Source: Schoenoplectus triqueter (Eukaryota; Streptophyta; Magnoliopsida; Poales; Cyperaceae). Taken from it: a DNA stretch of 29,738 nt. Below the pieces are notes generated by a model that saw only the letters and a list, made by a program, of their open reading frames with translations, did not search any database and had not been told where the DNA came from. Positions 10,022 to 20,607 of the stretch are shown piece by piece. The DNA lies in NCBI GenBank assembly GCA_964058805.1, contig CAXKVV010000377.1, positions 1 to 29,738 of the forward strand, written 5' to 3'. The number at the start of each line of letters is the position of its first letter. Position 1 is the first letter of the stretch. Position numbers and translations under genes: made by a program.

Positions 10022-10440
10022 CGAGAGAGGGGAAATGGGGTCAAAGAAGGCAATAACTAAAGCTCCTAGGATTTTTACAATTGTAAAGGCCTCCCACCAA
10101 ACGTCATTAATTGGCCTTCAATTCAATTCTGATCACCTCAGACCTAGAGAGAGAGAAAGGCACAGAGATAGAAAAAGACGGAATAAATGAAAAGCCATAT
10201 AAAGAAAACACTGTGACCTGACTACTTCTTGTTACATAAAAATAACCAAAAAACACCAATAAATAAATTGAAAATACGAGCAGAGAAAGAAGAAGAGGGG
10301 ACAGAGGAGGGGAAGGTGGAACTGTGGAAGAAGGTAAGAGACTGGCAGGAGGGAAGATACACAAAATAGAGGGATGGATGGTGAAGATGGAGTCTTTGGT
10401 TTCTCCTAAAACCTACATTTTGGGGCATTTTATCCCTTTA
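9911..10440 (-). promoter_or_regulatory. upstream/leader region of the CLE gene, strongly pyrimidine-rich on the coding strand
   Basis: Read in the direction of the CLE gene, most of this region is CT-rich, with tracts near 10290-10400, 10145-10165 and 9985-10030. Such strand asymmetry is typical of plant 5' leaders and core promoters. A TTTATATGG-like TATA candidate lies near 10195-10203. A CTCTCTCTCTAG followed by GT (about 10143-10156) resembles a 3' splice site, so a leader intron is possible. Neither is proven. The frames on this strand are low-complexity Ser/Pro/Leu/Phe runs produced by the CT bias and are not called genes. Confidence 0.4.
9987..10029 (-). repeat. (GA)n/(CT)n microsatellite in the CLE leader
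   Basis: On the plus strand (GA)n runs almost unbroken, with single C interruptions near 10014 and 10022. On the strand of the CLE gene it is (CT)n, located about 77 to 119 bases before the start codon. CT microsatellites in 5' leaders are frequent in plants and can bind GAGA-binding BBR/BPC factors; the functional role here is inference. Confidence 0.9.
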
Positions 10441-12957
10441 TTTTGGATCTTACTATTTTGGGGCTTTGGTTCGTAGTAGAAATGTGTTGTATTCTTGTGT
10501 CGTGCTGTACTGAGATTTCAGAAGAGAACAAACGCACAACTTCAACTACCACTTAAGACTTCCCTGCGTTTTGCACTGTTTTGTGCATCACCCATAATGT
10601 CATGGGTCTTCATGTATTTCCTTGTTTGATTATATTATTATTGGCATACCGAATTAATAGGCAAGTTTGGTGTACTTGTTGTGAGGGTACAAGTTGGTAA
10701 GGTTGCTGTCAAGTCCAAAATTTAAGCTAGTAATTTCTTTTTGCAATAATGTTTTTCGGGTGAAGCTTTAGTAAAAGTCCTTTAGTGTACTGTTTGTTGC
10801 TTCGATACATATCTATATGCCTTATTATAAAGATAAGAACAAAATTATTTCAAGAATTCAATAAATTCTAATAGAGTGTAATTATTATAAATTTATAATT
10901 TAGAATTGACATTCTTGATCGAGTTATAGCATTTTAAGGAAGAATTAATTTGCAAAACAACAAAGAAATCTGAATACTTCATTAAAATATTCAATTGTCA
11001 TTCAACTAGAGTCTGAAAAACCTAAGTGGAGAGAGACTATGAGGTTGACATATAGGCAGAAAGGGACAAAAGAAGGAGAAGAAATTACCTCGTGGAGAAT
11101 GGGAGCCAAATATTTAACTTAGAAGAAGTATGGAGAATATATTTTAATGTAAGTTCATTAAGTAGAACAAAGTAAAAACTTAAACACAAAATATGCAGAT
11201 CAAACAAACATACTACATATACAACAAAATTTGACAAATTGCAATAACATTAATGCAAATCAGTAAATTTGGAAAAAGAGAAAATGATGGGGTCAATTGA
11301 CCCCTATTATCTCTATATTTAAATATGACATTGCTGTATGGCGCCTTTATTATTTTTTATTAAGTAATTAAATACATAAATATGTGAATTGTTGAGCGAG
11401 TACAAACCATGTTAGTCAATATCCATATCAATTTAATTAAGAATTTAAGAGAATGTTAGCAAACAAATCACTGTTAGAGAATGATAAAGAAAGGTAAGCC
11501 TATCTATGTTGCATTGAGTCAATCGATCCTATTGAATCTGCTACCCACACGTTAACAACAAATTTCTGCTAATAGATGAGTTGGACCAATCATTGTTCCG
11601 ATTGATACTTATCTTTGTAACCATGTTTAATTTGCTATTGCAATTAACTACTATTTGAACTAAGACACTCTCTTAATTCTAATATGACTTTACGTGCAAA
11701 TTAAGGAAAAAATCAATATGACGGACTTCAGTAATAGTCCAATAAAACTGATTAATTAATGTTTAAGTTAGAATAGAAAACCCCTCCCTTTTTCCTACAC
11801 TCACCGCACCGGTTTGGTGACTAACCTTTTGTCAAGTGTATTTCACCAATTTTGATATAATTATGTTCGCTGTAAGGATATAGTATTTTAGACTTCAATC
11901 AGAGATAAATTAACAGCAAATTAATTGATCAAATCATCTCAATCATGATCCAATGTCCGAAATTATTTAGAGGATAATTTGTGAAATCTGAAAATCCCGC
12001 ACTTCATTGAAATACGAATCTCTTTGTACATTATGTACGTCTTGTAAATTTCTTTTTATTCAATTACTATTTTTTTATATAAGTAGGCTATTCATTTCAT
12101 GTACTTCATAATTCTAGGCTTCTACAAAATTCTCGTACAATGATTTATGAATCAGGAGAGGATAGGCACCGTATTTGGGCCGGTTTGTTTGATATAGAAT
12201 TATAGATTGATTCAATCAGAAGGCCTTGACAAAAATATTTGATGTCAAAAACTATCCTCAAAAATTTGAACCCGAAAGAAAAAAAAATGGGAGCAAAGGT
12301 TCTTGGGCTTATTAAACCCGTAAGCAATTAGATTTGTGATGATACTTGCTTGTACATCATATAGAATTTTTTTCATTAGCTGCAAATAAAAGCACTACTT
12401 ATTTAACCTTCTTTTATATGACAAAGATTGAATACCAACCACCAAACTTTAATGTCTATAAAGAATCCCTATGCGGATTTTGAACATGGTATTTAGGGCA
12501 ATTTTGAGAGTAGTTCATTTTGTTCCATAATTCCATTGTTCATGTATACCGTACAACTGTGGCTTTTATTTAATTAAAATTTCAATAAAACAATTAACAT
12601 AAAAGAAAAGGCAATATATGCCCATCTTCTGTTCGTTCCAGAGAAGTTTAATGCACATAGGAAAAAAGAAAATAGTATTTCAGTTTTTAAATTATGCAAA
12701 AGAAGCACAGATGGGGAAAACAAAGTCACCTCCCCACTAGAAAACCAAGCAAAAAGGATCAACTTTAATTAGCCTTTATGTCAACAAATTTTACTTGGAT
12801 TCGATAACTGAAGATCCAACATATAGAGAACAAATATCTGAGTCCTGAGATCAGAACAGCAACTGCAGAGGCACAGTAAAAGAAGCGAGGTCCTTCACAC
12901 TACTCTGCCATCATATTCAATATTTGCAGTTTCATCCTAGATTAATCTGAAAATACT
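10441..12957. other. gene-free intergenic DNA
   Basis: No recognisable protein, RNA gene or full transposon. Near 10852-10920 a loose inverted repeat pairs TCAAGAAT with ATTCTTGA around an AT-rich centre. A perfect 16-base palindrome, GGGGTCAATTGACCCC, lies at 11289-11304. The part at 12780-12957 is less AT-rich than average and runs straight into the LINE remnant, so it may include more decayed LINE sequence. Confidence 0.5.
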
Positions 12958-13579
12958 ATGAATGCACGTTCTGAAGTTAATGCAACCACTGATAGTACTG
13001 TTAGTTGGCTTGCTAAACTAGATATAAATATAGTAATCTTACAATTGGCAGATAGATCATGTATGGCAACTGGCAAATATTTGTCATATGTGCGGCAAGG
13101 CGGAAGAGACAATTTCTCATCTATTCATCGGGTGTCAGTATGTCAAAGAAATACGGTGTTACATACATGATATGAAGCAAACACATCGACCCGTTTCTAC
13201 TGCATATAGAGCCGGTAGGTATCACTTTATCTTGGACGCAAGACAGAATAACCATTGGAAGAGAATGAAAATTGTCACTTGCTTTGTCATCTGGAGGGAG
13301 AGATGTATAAGGATATTCCAAGGACAAAACAAAGCACCTATGACGATAGTGCGGGAGATATTACTTGAATGTGAAAATTGGTTCGGCAATAATGATCAAG
13401 GATAACAACAGTTAGATCGTTATTCAGCTTTCCTCTATGTGTTCTTTCTCTAACTTTACTTCATTTCTATTTTTATTAACTAATCTGTAATACAAATCTC
13501 ACACGCTTGTGATCAATGTAACTCCACAGATTAATAAAATTTGAAGACACAGACCTTCATCTTTTCGATAAAAAAAAAA
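12958..13579 (+). pseudogene. LINE (non-LTR retrotransposon) 3' end, frameshifted, with polyA tail
   Basis: The frame open over 13037-13405 has the zinc-knuckle signature found after the reverse transcriptase in plant LINEs (zf-RVT type): ICHMCGKAEETISHLFIGC, with Cys at 13082 and 13091, His and the last Cys following. Downstream comes WRERCIRIFQG, the usual WxxRNxRxF-like tail, and then a stop. Upstream a TAA at 13034 closes this frame, while the overlapping frame starting at 12958 carries SWLAKLD, which fits the conserved WLA.L block preceding the knuckle. The two halves are thus in different frames, indicating a frameshift near 13010-13045. After the stop follow an AATAAA at 13533-13538 and CGATAAAAAAAAAA ending at 13579. 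The polymerase and endonuclease parts are absent: a 5'-truncated dead copy. Confidence 0.75.
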
Positions 13580-14578
13580 GAATTAAAAAAATACCAGTCA
13601 GCTCGAGCCCTCTCATCATGATATGAAGATGTAGGGGCACTAAACGTTGTATAGGAAATTTTGTCCCAAAAAAAATTCTCATGAGTTATTTAAAAAGAAT
13701 CACAATGAAAATAAAGAACTATAATTAATTATCATTTCTATGAATATTGAACAATTCAAAAGTACCCGCCGTTTTAAGATATCTTAATTGATTTCAAATA
13801 AATGTTTTCTTAGGTATAGAGAATGTGTTTCAACTTCCATGTTCAATGTCATCATGCCCTGGATTTAGATAGTGTTTTCGGTATTTTGTCCCCATAGAAT
13901 TTTTTTTTGCTCCTCTCTAGATTGTCTGATTATTTTTATTGAGAAAAAAATATTTAATATCGTGCATAATGAAATAATTATGCAAATATACTAAAATATA
14001 AAGTTACTTAGAAGAAAATTTTATTCATCAACTTGATTATCTATTACTTTGAGCTTTATTTTGTTGTTATTTTTAATATATAAAATTTTATTATTTTAAT
14101 TATTTTTATTAGGTAAGAATATATATTAAATTATTATTATTTTATTTAGTATCCGATTAGTTAATGAATTTGAACCCGATAAATTATTATAATCCGATAA
14201 TTGCGCTCCCTCCCCAACTAAAATCATGCATCGCTCCTGAATGTCACCATGCCTATATTGCCCGCAAATTAAGACTTCCACCTCTGAGCTTTGTACCTCT
14301 CAATTCATCATTCCTATGGCTTAAAAGGAAGAAGAAAAACCCTAATTAGAAAGAATATCATAATTGAACTCTCAGAACTCAGAACTCGGAGTGAATAAAA
14401 GAAAAAAAAATCTAATGGTGCCTAACAATTTAACATGAACGTCAATGTCGTGGTTCCTTTACTGGTACCGTAGAAATTGCAAATTTGCGAGGGAGCACTT
14501 TTGTGCCAACCTCAACTACCACAATGAGTAAGCTACTAAATCACATTTATAAGTAATAAGCAAATATATAGAGAGAGA
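13580..14578. other. intergenic DNA with a possible gene relic
   Basis: Up to 14100 it is ordinary AT-rich DNA. Between 14164 and 14560 base composition rises and there is a 61-codon plus-strand frame (14164-14349) with no recognisable domain, an AAACCCTAA telo-box-like word at 14338-14346, and a short CTCAGAACTCAGAACTCGG repeat near 14370. I cannot identify a gene; a decayed gene fragment or promoter piece is possible. Confidence 0.4.
14110..14195. repeat. dispersed 85-bp repeat, copy 1
   Basis: It shares with 19547-19630 the order AGG.AAGAAT.TATRTTAAATTATTA, TTTAGTATCSATKAGTTAATGA, then TYGAAYYCGATA. The two are about 5.4 kb apart in the same orientation. The element they come from is not recognised. 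Confidence 0.6.
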
Positions 14579-14989
14579 GTAAAGACCATGAATTTAAGTT
14601 CACGAAGGTTTTTCATGAGCTTAACACAAAAATCATATCAAATTATCTCTAAATTTTAATTTATCGTGCTTATTAAGTTCTTTTTATGAAAAAAATTTTA
14701 TGGGATGCAAAAATTTAAAATGTTTTGAGTTTTTTAAGTCATACTTTTTATTTTTTGAAAATCAGCTCTAAAAATAATAATAATATATTCAATACTTGAA
14801 CATTATTTTAAAAAATAAAAAAATGGTAACTTAAAAAATTCAAAACACTTCAAATTTTTGCATCACATAAGATTTTAATATAAATAATTTAATGAGAATG
14901 ATAAATTAAAATTTGGAGATGATTTGATGTATTTTTTGAGTTAATCTCACGGAAGACCTCCGTGAATTTAAGCTTACGATATCTTTGCT
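14579..14989. mobile_element. fold-back MITE, family B, copy 4 (solitary)
   Basis: The left end GTAAAGACCATGAATTTAAG and the right end CTTACGATATCTTTGC are inverted and imperfect. The core includes TTATGGGATGCAAAAATTTA mirrored by AAATTTTTGCATCACATAAG. Outside the ends are ATATATAGAGAGAGAG on the left and CTCTCTCTCTCTATATATAT on the right, so the mirror-image microsatellite context is present even outside the arrays. Confidence 0.85.
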
Positions 14990-15315
14990 CTCTCTCTCTC
15001 TATATATATATATATATGTATATTTATACTGAAAAAAATTGAGACTAGTGTTGAGAAAAGCTAGAAAGTAATTACAACGCGAAATATGTTGTGCGGGTTT
15101 AGCATTAATTTTCTTTTGTGACGTCACTAAACCAACAAACAAAAAAAAGAAAGAAAAGATAGAGAGAGATAGAGAGAGACAACAAGAGGGGGCCGAAGAG
15201 CTTCATTTCCGAATTGTGACACTCAAAAAGAATTGACAGAAATGGAATCAAATTTCTGTGCTGTGTTAGCAACTAATGCAGAGAGAAGAAGCGAAAAAGC
15301 AGCGAAGAAATCTAG

Positions 15316-15461
15316 TGGGCCAGAGCCCAGTCCAACTTAGATTGCATTTCTCTTAAAAGATTAAAAAAGAAAAACGATTAGGCCTAATAAAGCTATTTGG
15401 GTCTATTCAAGCCCAAATTTAGGCCTTTCAGAGTATTTGGGCTTGCTTTGAAATGAGGCCT
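15316..15461. promoter_or_regulatory. cluster of TGGGCY (site II) and AGGCCT motifs
   Basis: Within 146 bases there are TGGGCC at 15316, TGGGCT on the minus strand at 15324-15329 and 15410-15415, TGGGCT at 15438-15443, and AGGCCT palindromes at 15380, 15421 and 15456. TGGGCY repeats are established site II elements bound by TCP factors in promoters of plant housekeeping and ribosomal genes. To the left, the minus strand has a CT-rich leader-like stretch and a 33-codon frame starting at 15206 (MKLFGPLLL...), very hydrophobic. To the right, ATG at 15485 opens a 21-codon frame. Neither is a recognisable protein, so this may be an orphan promoter. Confidence 0.4.
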
Positions 15462-15610
15462 AATTGTTCTAAAACTTATCGTCTATGGATATGAATCTGA
15501 GCAATATAATTAGCAAGGTGCACAATCTGTTCAGCTCCTCCAAAATTTAATTTGGAAAATTTAAGCTTAATCTGTCCCAAATAGTTTCAGATTTGTTTAT
15601 GCTTTCTATA

Positions 15611-15993
15611 GGCTCCAAATCTGTTATTATTCTGGGAGAAGAATATGATCCTGTTATTTATTCCGAAAAAATAGAAAAAAATGAAAATAGAAAAAAAATT
15701 ATAAATATGTTTTTTTATTTGTAGATTGATAACCTGTTAAATTTCATATAATTTCATTAATGTTTGATACTTCATCAAAGATTATCAAATTTAACGGTCT
15801 TTCACTAATATTTATAACGGTTTCAAATTAACGGTCTTTGATGGAGTATCAAACGTTAATGAAATTATATAAAATTTGATAGATTATTAATTTATAAGTA
15901 AAATAATATATTTATAAACTTTTTTCTATTTTTCAGATTTTTTTTAAATAAATAACAAAATTCTATTCTTAGAATAACAGCAGATTTGGAGAT
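15611..15993. mobile_element. fold-back MITE, family D, copy 1
   Basis: It begins GGCTCCAAATCTGTTATTAT and ends AATAACAGCAGATTTGGAGAT, near-perfect inverted repeats. Both arms then contain CGAAAAAATAGAAAAAA-type blocks and CATATAATTTCATTAATGTT, mirrored by AACGTTAATGAAATTATATA, around a centre near 15815. No target duplication is apparent at these exact borders, unlike copy 2. There is no coding capacity. Confidence 0.85.
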
Positions 15994-17679
15994 GAGATTT
16001 TTATGAACTATATTGCAACAGTCTACTCACTGTTTGCTCATGGAGAGAATTGAGTGATAGACTGATAGGTAAGATGGAGAAAGAGAGAATGATTTGAATA
16101 AATTAATTCCAACAGTTACAAGGACATGAATATTTGTAGATGAATATAATACTCTTTAATTAATCCCAATGCCCAATCGTAACAAGTACATGAGCATTAA
16201 TATTCACAACTATATAAAATGTATTAGGTCACTATGTGTCCCATCACTAATTTGACTTCAGTTCAAATTCTTTTTCCATGAAAAATCATCATGTTTCCTG
16301 CCAATGAATTCCGTATCAATTGGAGTAATCATTACTATTTTGCGAGTGAGACGTGGTTCATAATTGTTTTGGATCATGTTTCAAATCTGAAATGATCCAG
16401 ATGGTGATTTAGCATGGTTTTAGGATGGGTTGGATTGTGATTTTTTTCATTTTGAACCGTTTTAATCAGGTTCATCATAACTCATGATTCGAAATTAATC
16501 CGGACTGTGATAATCTGTGATAATCCATGTCGACAGTGTCTAACCTCCCCTAACCCATGCCTAATACTTGCTAACCCATGCGTATCCTTGCTTAAGATAT
16601 GTATTTATCCAATGAAATTATGAAATTTATAAAGTCTAAAACTAAATTGGGTTGGGCATTTCTACAACCGTACCTGACATAGGCGACCCTTAAGGCTCTT
16701 CTTCCTCCACCAATGCCAGTATGACATCCATACAGTTGTTGGCATGTAAAAAGTTATGTTTGCCAGAAAAGAGAAGTTAAATTGAGACGGTTTGAAAGGA
16801 AGGAAGCCAATCTCAGCAGAATGGCTGTATGTTTATGCTCTCCATCTAGTGTAGATAATTCAAGTAGCATGCTTTTTTGTTTTTATTTTTTCTTCTTTTT
16901 TTCAGGTGTACAGGGTTTTTTCTTGTTCAGCGAGCTTATCACTAAATGAAACAATCCTTTATGTAAATTATGAAATTTTATACCGATTGATTTAATGAAA
17001 ATAGAAACCTGTTTTCACTTTCTCAGATTCGAAATATTAGTTGGACTTCCTAATCTTGGTGCTGTACTACTTTTGAATCCAAGGAGAATGTGTTGATCTT
17101 AGGAAATATGAAATCTTTGTTAGGCTTTGCTAACGCTATTGCGCAATCAATATGTTATCTGTTATCAAATATTGCTTTAACTATTACATAATCAATAAGC
17201 AAGTACGATAATGATGAAACCCTCCAAACCTTTTATTAGGTATATGTAAGTTTGTAAAATTGCAATATTAGATGGCTGCACTTGATTCGAAATTATATTG
17301 GGCCTAACAGAATCAAATTACTACAACGCTTTAAAATACTTTAGGTAGAGTAATTATCCGAAATTAATATGGTTCTTAAATTTATGTAACAGATAGTCAG
17401 AATTTCATACTCACCCTTAAATTTACAGGATCCATTTAAATCTGAACACTTTTATCATATAAAATATTCTAAAAATGTGAATTCCCTTTTCACCCTTGGC
17501 GTACTAGTTTCACACTCATCGAAATATTTTATAGAGCATTTACATACGATAACAAAACCCAACTTGTGGTTACTCGTAAAATGATTTCGAAAGAATAAAA
17601 GCATTTATTTCTACGACGATGTATCCATTGGAAAAGAGCTGTTTGTATACCCTAAAAAAATATAGAATTTTTTTTAAAA
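15994..17679. other. intergenic DNA with weak gene-like traces
   Basis: No gene is called. The stretch 16330-16545 shows loose GGTTCATAAT/ACTCATGATTCG blocks related to 19330-19420. Between about 16640 and 17160 the composition is less AT-biased and a TTTTTTTCAG followed by GTGTACAGG (near 16906) looks like a plant 3' splice site, but the following frame is only 29 codons and has no recognised domain. It could be a transposed gene fragment or chance. Confidence 0.35.
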
Positions 17680-17813
17680 AAATGTTATTTGATCAACAAA
17701 TATATTTCAATATAAAAAATATTTTTAATGGTCGGATTGATGTTTTGAATTCGGAAATGGGAGATACAACGCGCAGTACAAAAATATTTTGTACTTCGCG
17801 ATTAACCGTAGCA
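17680..17813. mobile_element. partial fold-back element, family C (right half only)
   Basis: The segment TTTGATCAACAAATATATTT, TTTTTAATGGTCGGATTGAT and TTTTGAATTCGGAAATGGGA parallels the right arm of the complete family C element that follows (TTTGATCACCAAAGAGATTT, ATATTTAACGGTTTGGATCG, AAATTTTAAAATATGAGATA). The matching left arm is not visible upstream, so it is truncated. It ends in a TA microsatellite shared with the next element. Confidence 0.55.
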
Positions 17814-17829
17814 TAACTCTATATATATA

Positions 17830-18221
17830 GAATTGTGCTTTATAAAGCACAAAATATTTCGTACTTCACACTTATATCTCATGTTTCAAAATTCAAATGG
17901 ACGATCCAAACGTTAAATATGATATTCATATAAAAATCTCATTGGTGATCTAATTTTATATTTTTTAAATTTTTTTTACTATTTTTTTGAAGGGCTACAA
18001 AATTCATTGATTTAACATCTTCTGAACTATTCAATATCAACGATTTTCTATCCCTTTAAATAAATAGCAAAAAAAAATCAAAAAATATAAAATTTGATCA
18101 CCAAAGAGATTTTGATATGAAGATCATATTTAACGGTTTGGATCGTTCATTTAAATTTTAAAATATGAGATATAAACGTAAAGTATGAAGTATTTTATGC
18201 TTTCTAAAGTACATTAGCACG
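17830..18221. mobile_element. fold-back MITE, family C, copy 1
   Basis: Arms are inverted: GACGATCCAAACGTTAAATA on the left mirrors TATTTAACGGTTTGGATCGT on the right, and ATTGGTGATCTAATTTTATA mirrors TATAAAATTTGATCACCAAA. The outer ends (GTGCTTTATAAAGCACAAAA and TTTATGCTTTCTAAAGTAC) are less regular. It is followed by a ten-C run and then (CT)n(TA)n. No genes inside. Confidence 0.75.
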
Positions 18222-18230
18222 CCCCCCCCC

Positions 18231-18271
<41 letters not shown>

Positions 18272-18273
18272 AT

Positions 18274-18672
18274 GAGGCTATGATGCTTTGTAAAGCACAT
18301 AGGCGTTGTGTGTTTTACGCTTTATTTTTAATTTCAAGTTAGAAATAATCGACTCGAACCGTTCAATCTAATCTTCATATCAAAATCTATTACTAAATCA
18401 AATTTTATATTTTTTAGAATTTTTTGCTATTTTTTTGCTGAGGAGAAAATGATTTGATTTGAGAATTCTGGTTCATTCAAAAATGACGGTTTTCCCCCTA
18501 TTCAAAAAAATAGCAAATTGATTTCAAAAAATATAAAATTTAGTTTACTAATAGATTTTGATATGGAGATTAGATTGATTGGTTTGGATCGATCATTTCT
18601 GACTTAAAATTAATAATAGAACGCAAAACACACAACACACTTGTACTTTGCAAAGCACCATAGCGGCATAGC
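18274..18672. mobile_element. fold-back MITE, family A, copy 2
   Basis: It starts GAGGCTATGATGCTTTGTAA and ends with TTTGCAAAGCACCATAG followed by CGGCATAGCC. Internally it is collinear with 5137-5529: ATATCAAAATCTATTACTAA, GAGGAGAAAATGATTTGATT, TTACTAATAGATTTTGATAT. The family A centre is here TTTTCCCCCTATT instead of a ten-C run. Flanks are (CT)n(TA)n on both sides. Confidence 0.85.
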
Positions 18673-18677
18673 CTAAT

Positions 18678-18719
<42 letters not shown>

Positions 18720-18721
18720 GT

Positions 18722-19089
18722 GAGGCTATGGTGTTTCACGAAGCACAAAATTTCTTGTTTTTCGTGTTCGTATCTCAAATTTAAAAGTCTAAACGGTCGA
18801 TCCAAACGTTAAACATGATATTCATATTGAAATATCTTTAGAGATTAAATTATATATTTTTTCAAAAATTTTGCTATCTTTTAGATGGGTGGAAATCACT
18901 AGTATTGAATGGTGCATAAATCATTAGATCAGCAAACTTTGTACTAATCTAAAAAATAGCAAACAATTTTAAAAAAAATATAAAATTTAATCTCCAAAGA
19001 TATTTCAATACGAAAGATAATGTTAAACAATTTGGATCAATCATTTAGACTTTAAAATTCAACATATAGACACGAAGCACCATAGCCTC
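18722..19089. mobile_element. fold-back MITE, family C, copy 2
   Basis: Perfect 12-base terminal inverted repeats: GAGGCTATGGTG at 18722-18733 and CACCATAGCCTC ending at 19089. Inner arms match family C copy 1 (GGTCGATCCAAACGTTAAAC on the left; GTTAAACAATTTGGATCAAT on the right). The terminal motif GAGGCTATGRTG is shared with family A, so A and C are related at their ends. Flanked by (CT)n(TA)n left and CT-rich then TATATATA right. Confidence 0.85.
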
Positions 19090-19118
19090 TCACTCGTCTC
19101 TCTCTCTTTATATATACT

Positions 19119-20607
19119 TGTTGTTCATTTTATTGAGAAGTATTTTTATTTTTGGAATTTTCAGGAGTTTTTTAGAGTTTTTAAGTTTTTTTAGTTTATT
19201 TGTGATTTTTTAAAATTGAAAAAAAATAAACAAAAAATAAACCCGTATGAACCCGCCATGATGTACCGGATCGTCCCATATCCAACCCGCGGGAGTCCAA
19301 CCAGCAGTGTCTAAGGCATATTGAGTTAAAATTTTCTCGTTTTAGACCATTTTAATTTGGACCACCAAATTTGTGATAACTCGTGATCCGAGAAGGGTTG
19401 GACCAAACAGACCCGTAACATACTGTTTTCAAATCTCTAGGATGGGGCAGATATAAGAGGGCAACTGATTTCATTTGATTTTGAAAAATAATATTTTTAG
19501 TTGAGTTTTATTAATCTCTCTCTTTCTGAATCTAATTTCTAAATTTATAGGCAAGAATGTATGTTAAATTATTAATTTCTTCTAGTATCGATGAGTTAAT
19601 GAGTTCGAATTCGATATAAACTATTGTAATATCATTGTTTGCCGAAAGAGGGAAGATTCAAATATTCACGGCGAGTCTATTTTGGCTATTACTCACTATT
19701 GAAAATTAGGACTTTAATTTTCTTTTTGTATATTTATATTTAATCCGATTTTAAAACGCATGGGAATATCAGATTGGATAGCATAAAAAAAATAGAAAAT
19801 TTCGTTTGATGACACATATAGATATGACGATTTAAAATATATATTTTTAGGTTTTTTGAAGTAAATGATAGCTTGTGAGGTGCCGAATGCCATTAAGGCG
19901 GTATATTCAAGTAGTTGAAATGAAACATTGTGACATATGACGAATCAGAAAGAGTGACACCATGCTGGATCAACTTTTTTGCTAATTTTTGTCTATTTCC
20001 CCTTTCTAGTATCAAATAATTGACGCTTTTCATGTCCTCCATGTATAGATAATATATCAAGATAATTACTACAGCTAGCCAATTGCCAGCCAAGCTGTCT
20101 GGTCTTTCACTCTTTTTCAGAGGTGACAATCCAAGAGATGGTTTGATTAATTAGATCAGATCAATTTATTTATTAATTATTTTTCAGATTGTAAATTAAT
20201 TTTGATTGAATGTATATCATTTAATCTCGGATTAAATTAAATTCGGAATGAGTCAAATTAGTTTGACTTTTTAAAATCGATTTTACTAGAGAAGAGGTCA
20301 CTCCACATTTGATAATAAGTATTTAAATAAATTTAAAAATATTACAAATCTTAGAGTAGATAATTTGCAAAAAGAAAATACTGTCAGATCTGACTTAATA
20401 ATTAAGCCCATTTTTCTAGTCAATACACTGATTGGCTGATTGTCTCATCTCTTAGTAACCTCTTTACTATTCAAACAATAGTAAATGGAGTTGTACATTA
20501 CTGAATAATTTATTCTATGTACACGTCTCGTAAAGAATATCATTAAATAGTTAATGGGTTTGTATATTAATTTCATCACATTTTTCATGTGTCATATGTC
20601 TCGTGAA
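19119..20607. other. gene-free intergenic DNA
   Basis: I see low-complexity T-rich DNA (19130-19240), an ACCCGYAT/ACCCGCGG-rich patch (19240-19310) related in style to the 7.5-kb tract, and the dispersed repeat copy at 19547-19630. A 78-codon minus-strand frame (19893-20129) has no recognised domain, signal peptide or family resemblance. Confidence 0.5.
19547..19630. repeat. dispersed 85-bp repeat, copy 2
   Basis: Partner of 14110-14195, sharing AGGCAAGAATGTATGTTAAA, CTAGTATCGATGAGTTAATG and GAGTTCGAATTCGATA. No terminal repeats or target duplication are recognisable. Confidence 0.6.

Noticed and set aside
10107..10428. Two minus-strand frames rich in Ser, Pro, Leu and Phe, one starting with Met and hydrophobic
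   Set aside because: Their composition is explained by the CT-rich strand upstream of the CLE gene. They have no domain, and frames of both phases are equally open.
19590..19620. GAGTTCGAATTCGAT as a tRNA or SINE B box
   Set aside because: There is no matching A box at the right distance and no cloverleaf, and its sister copy at 14110 lacks the motif.
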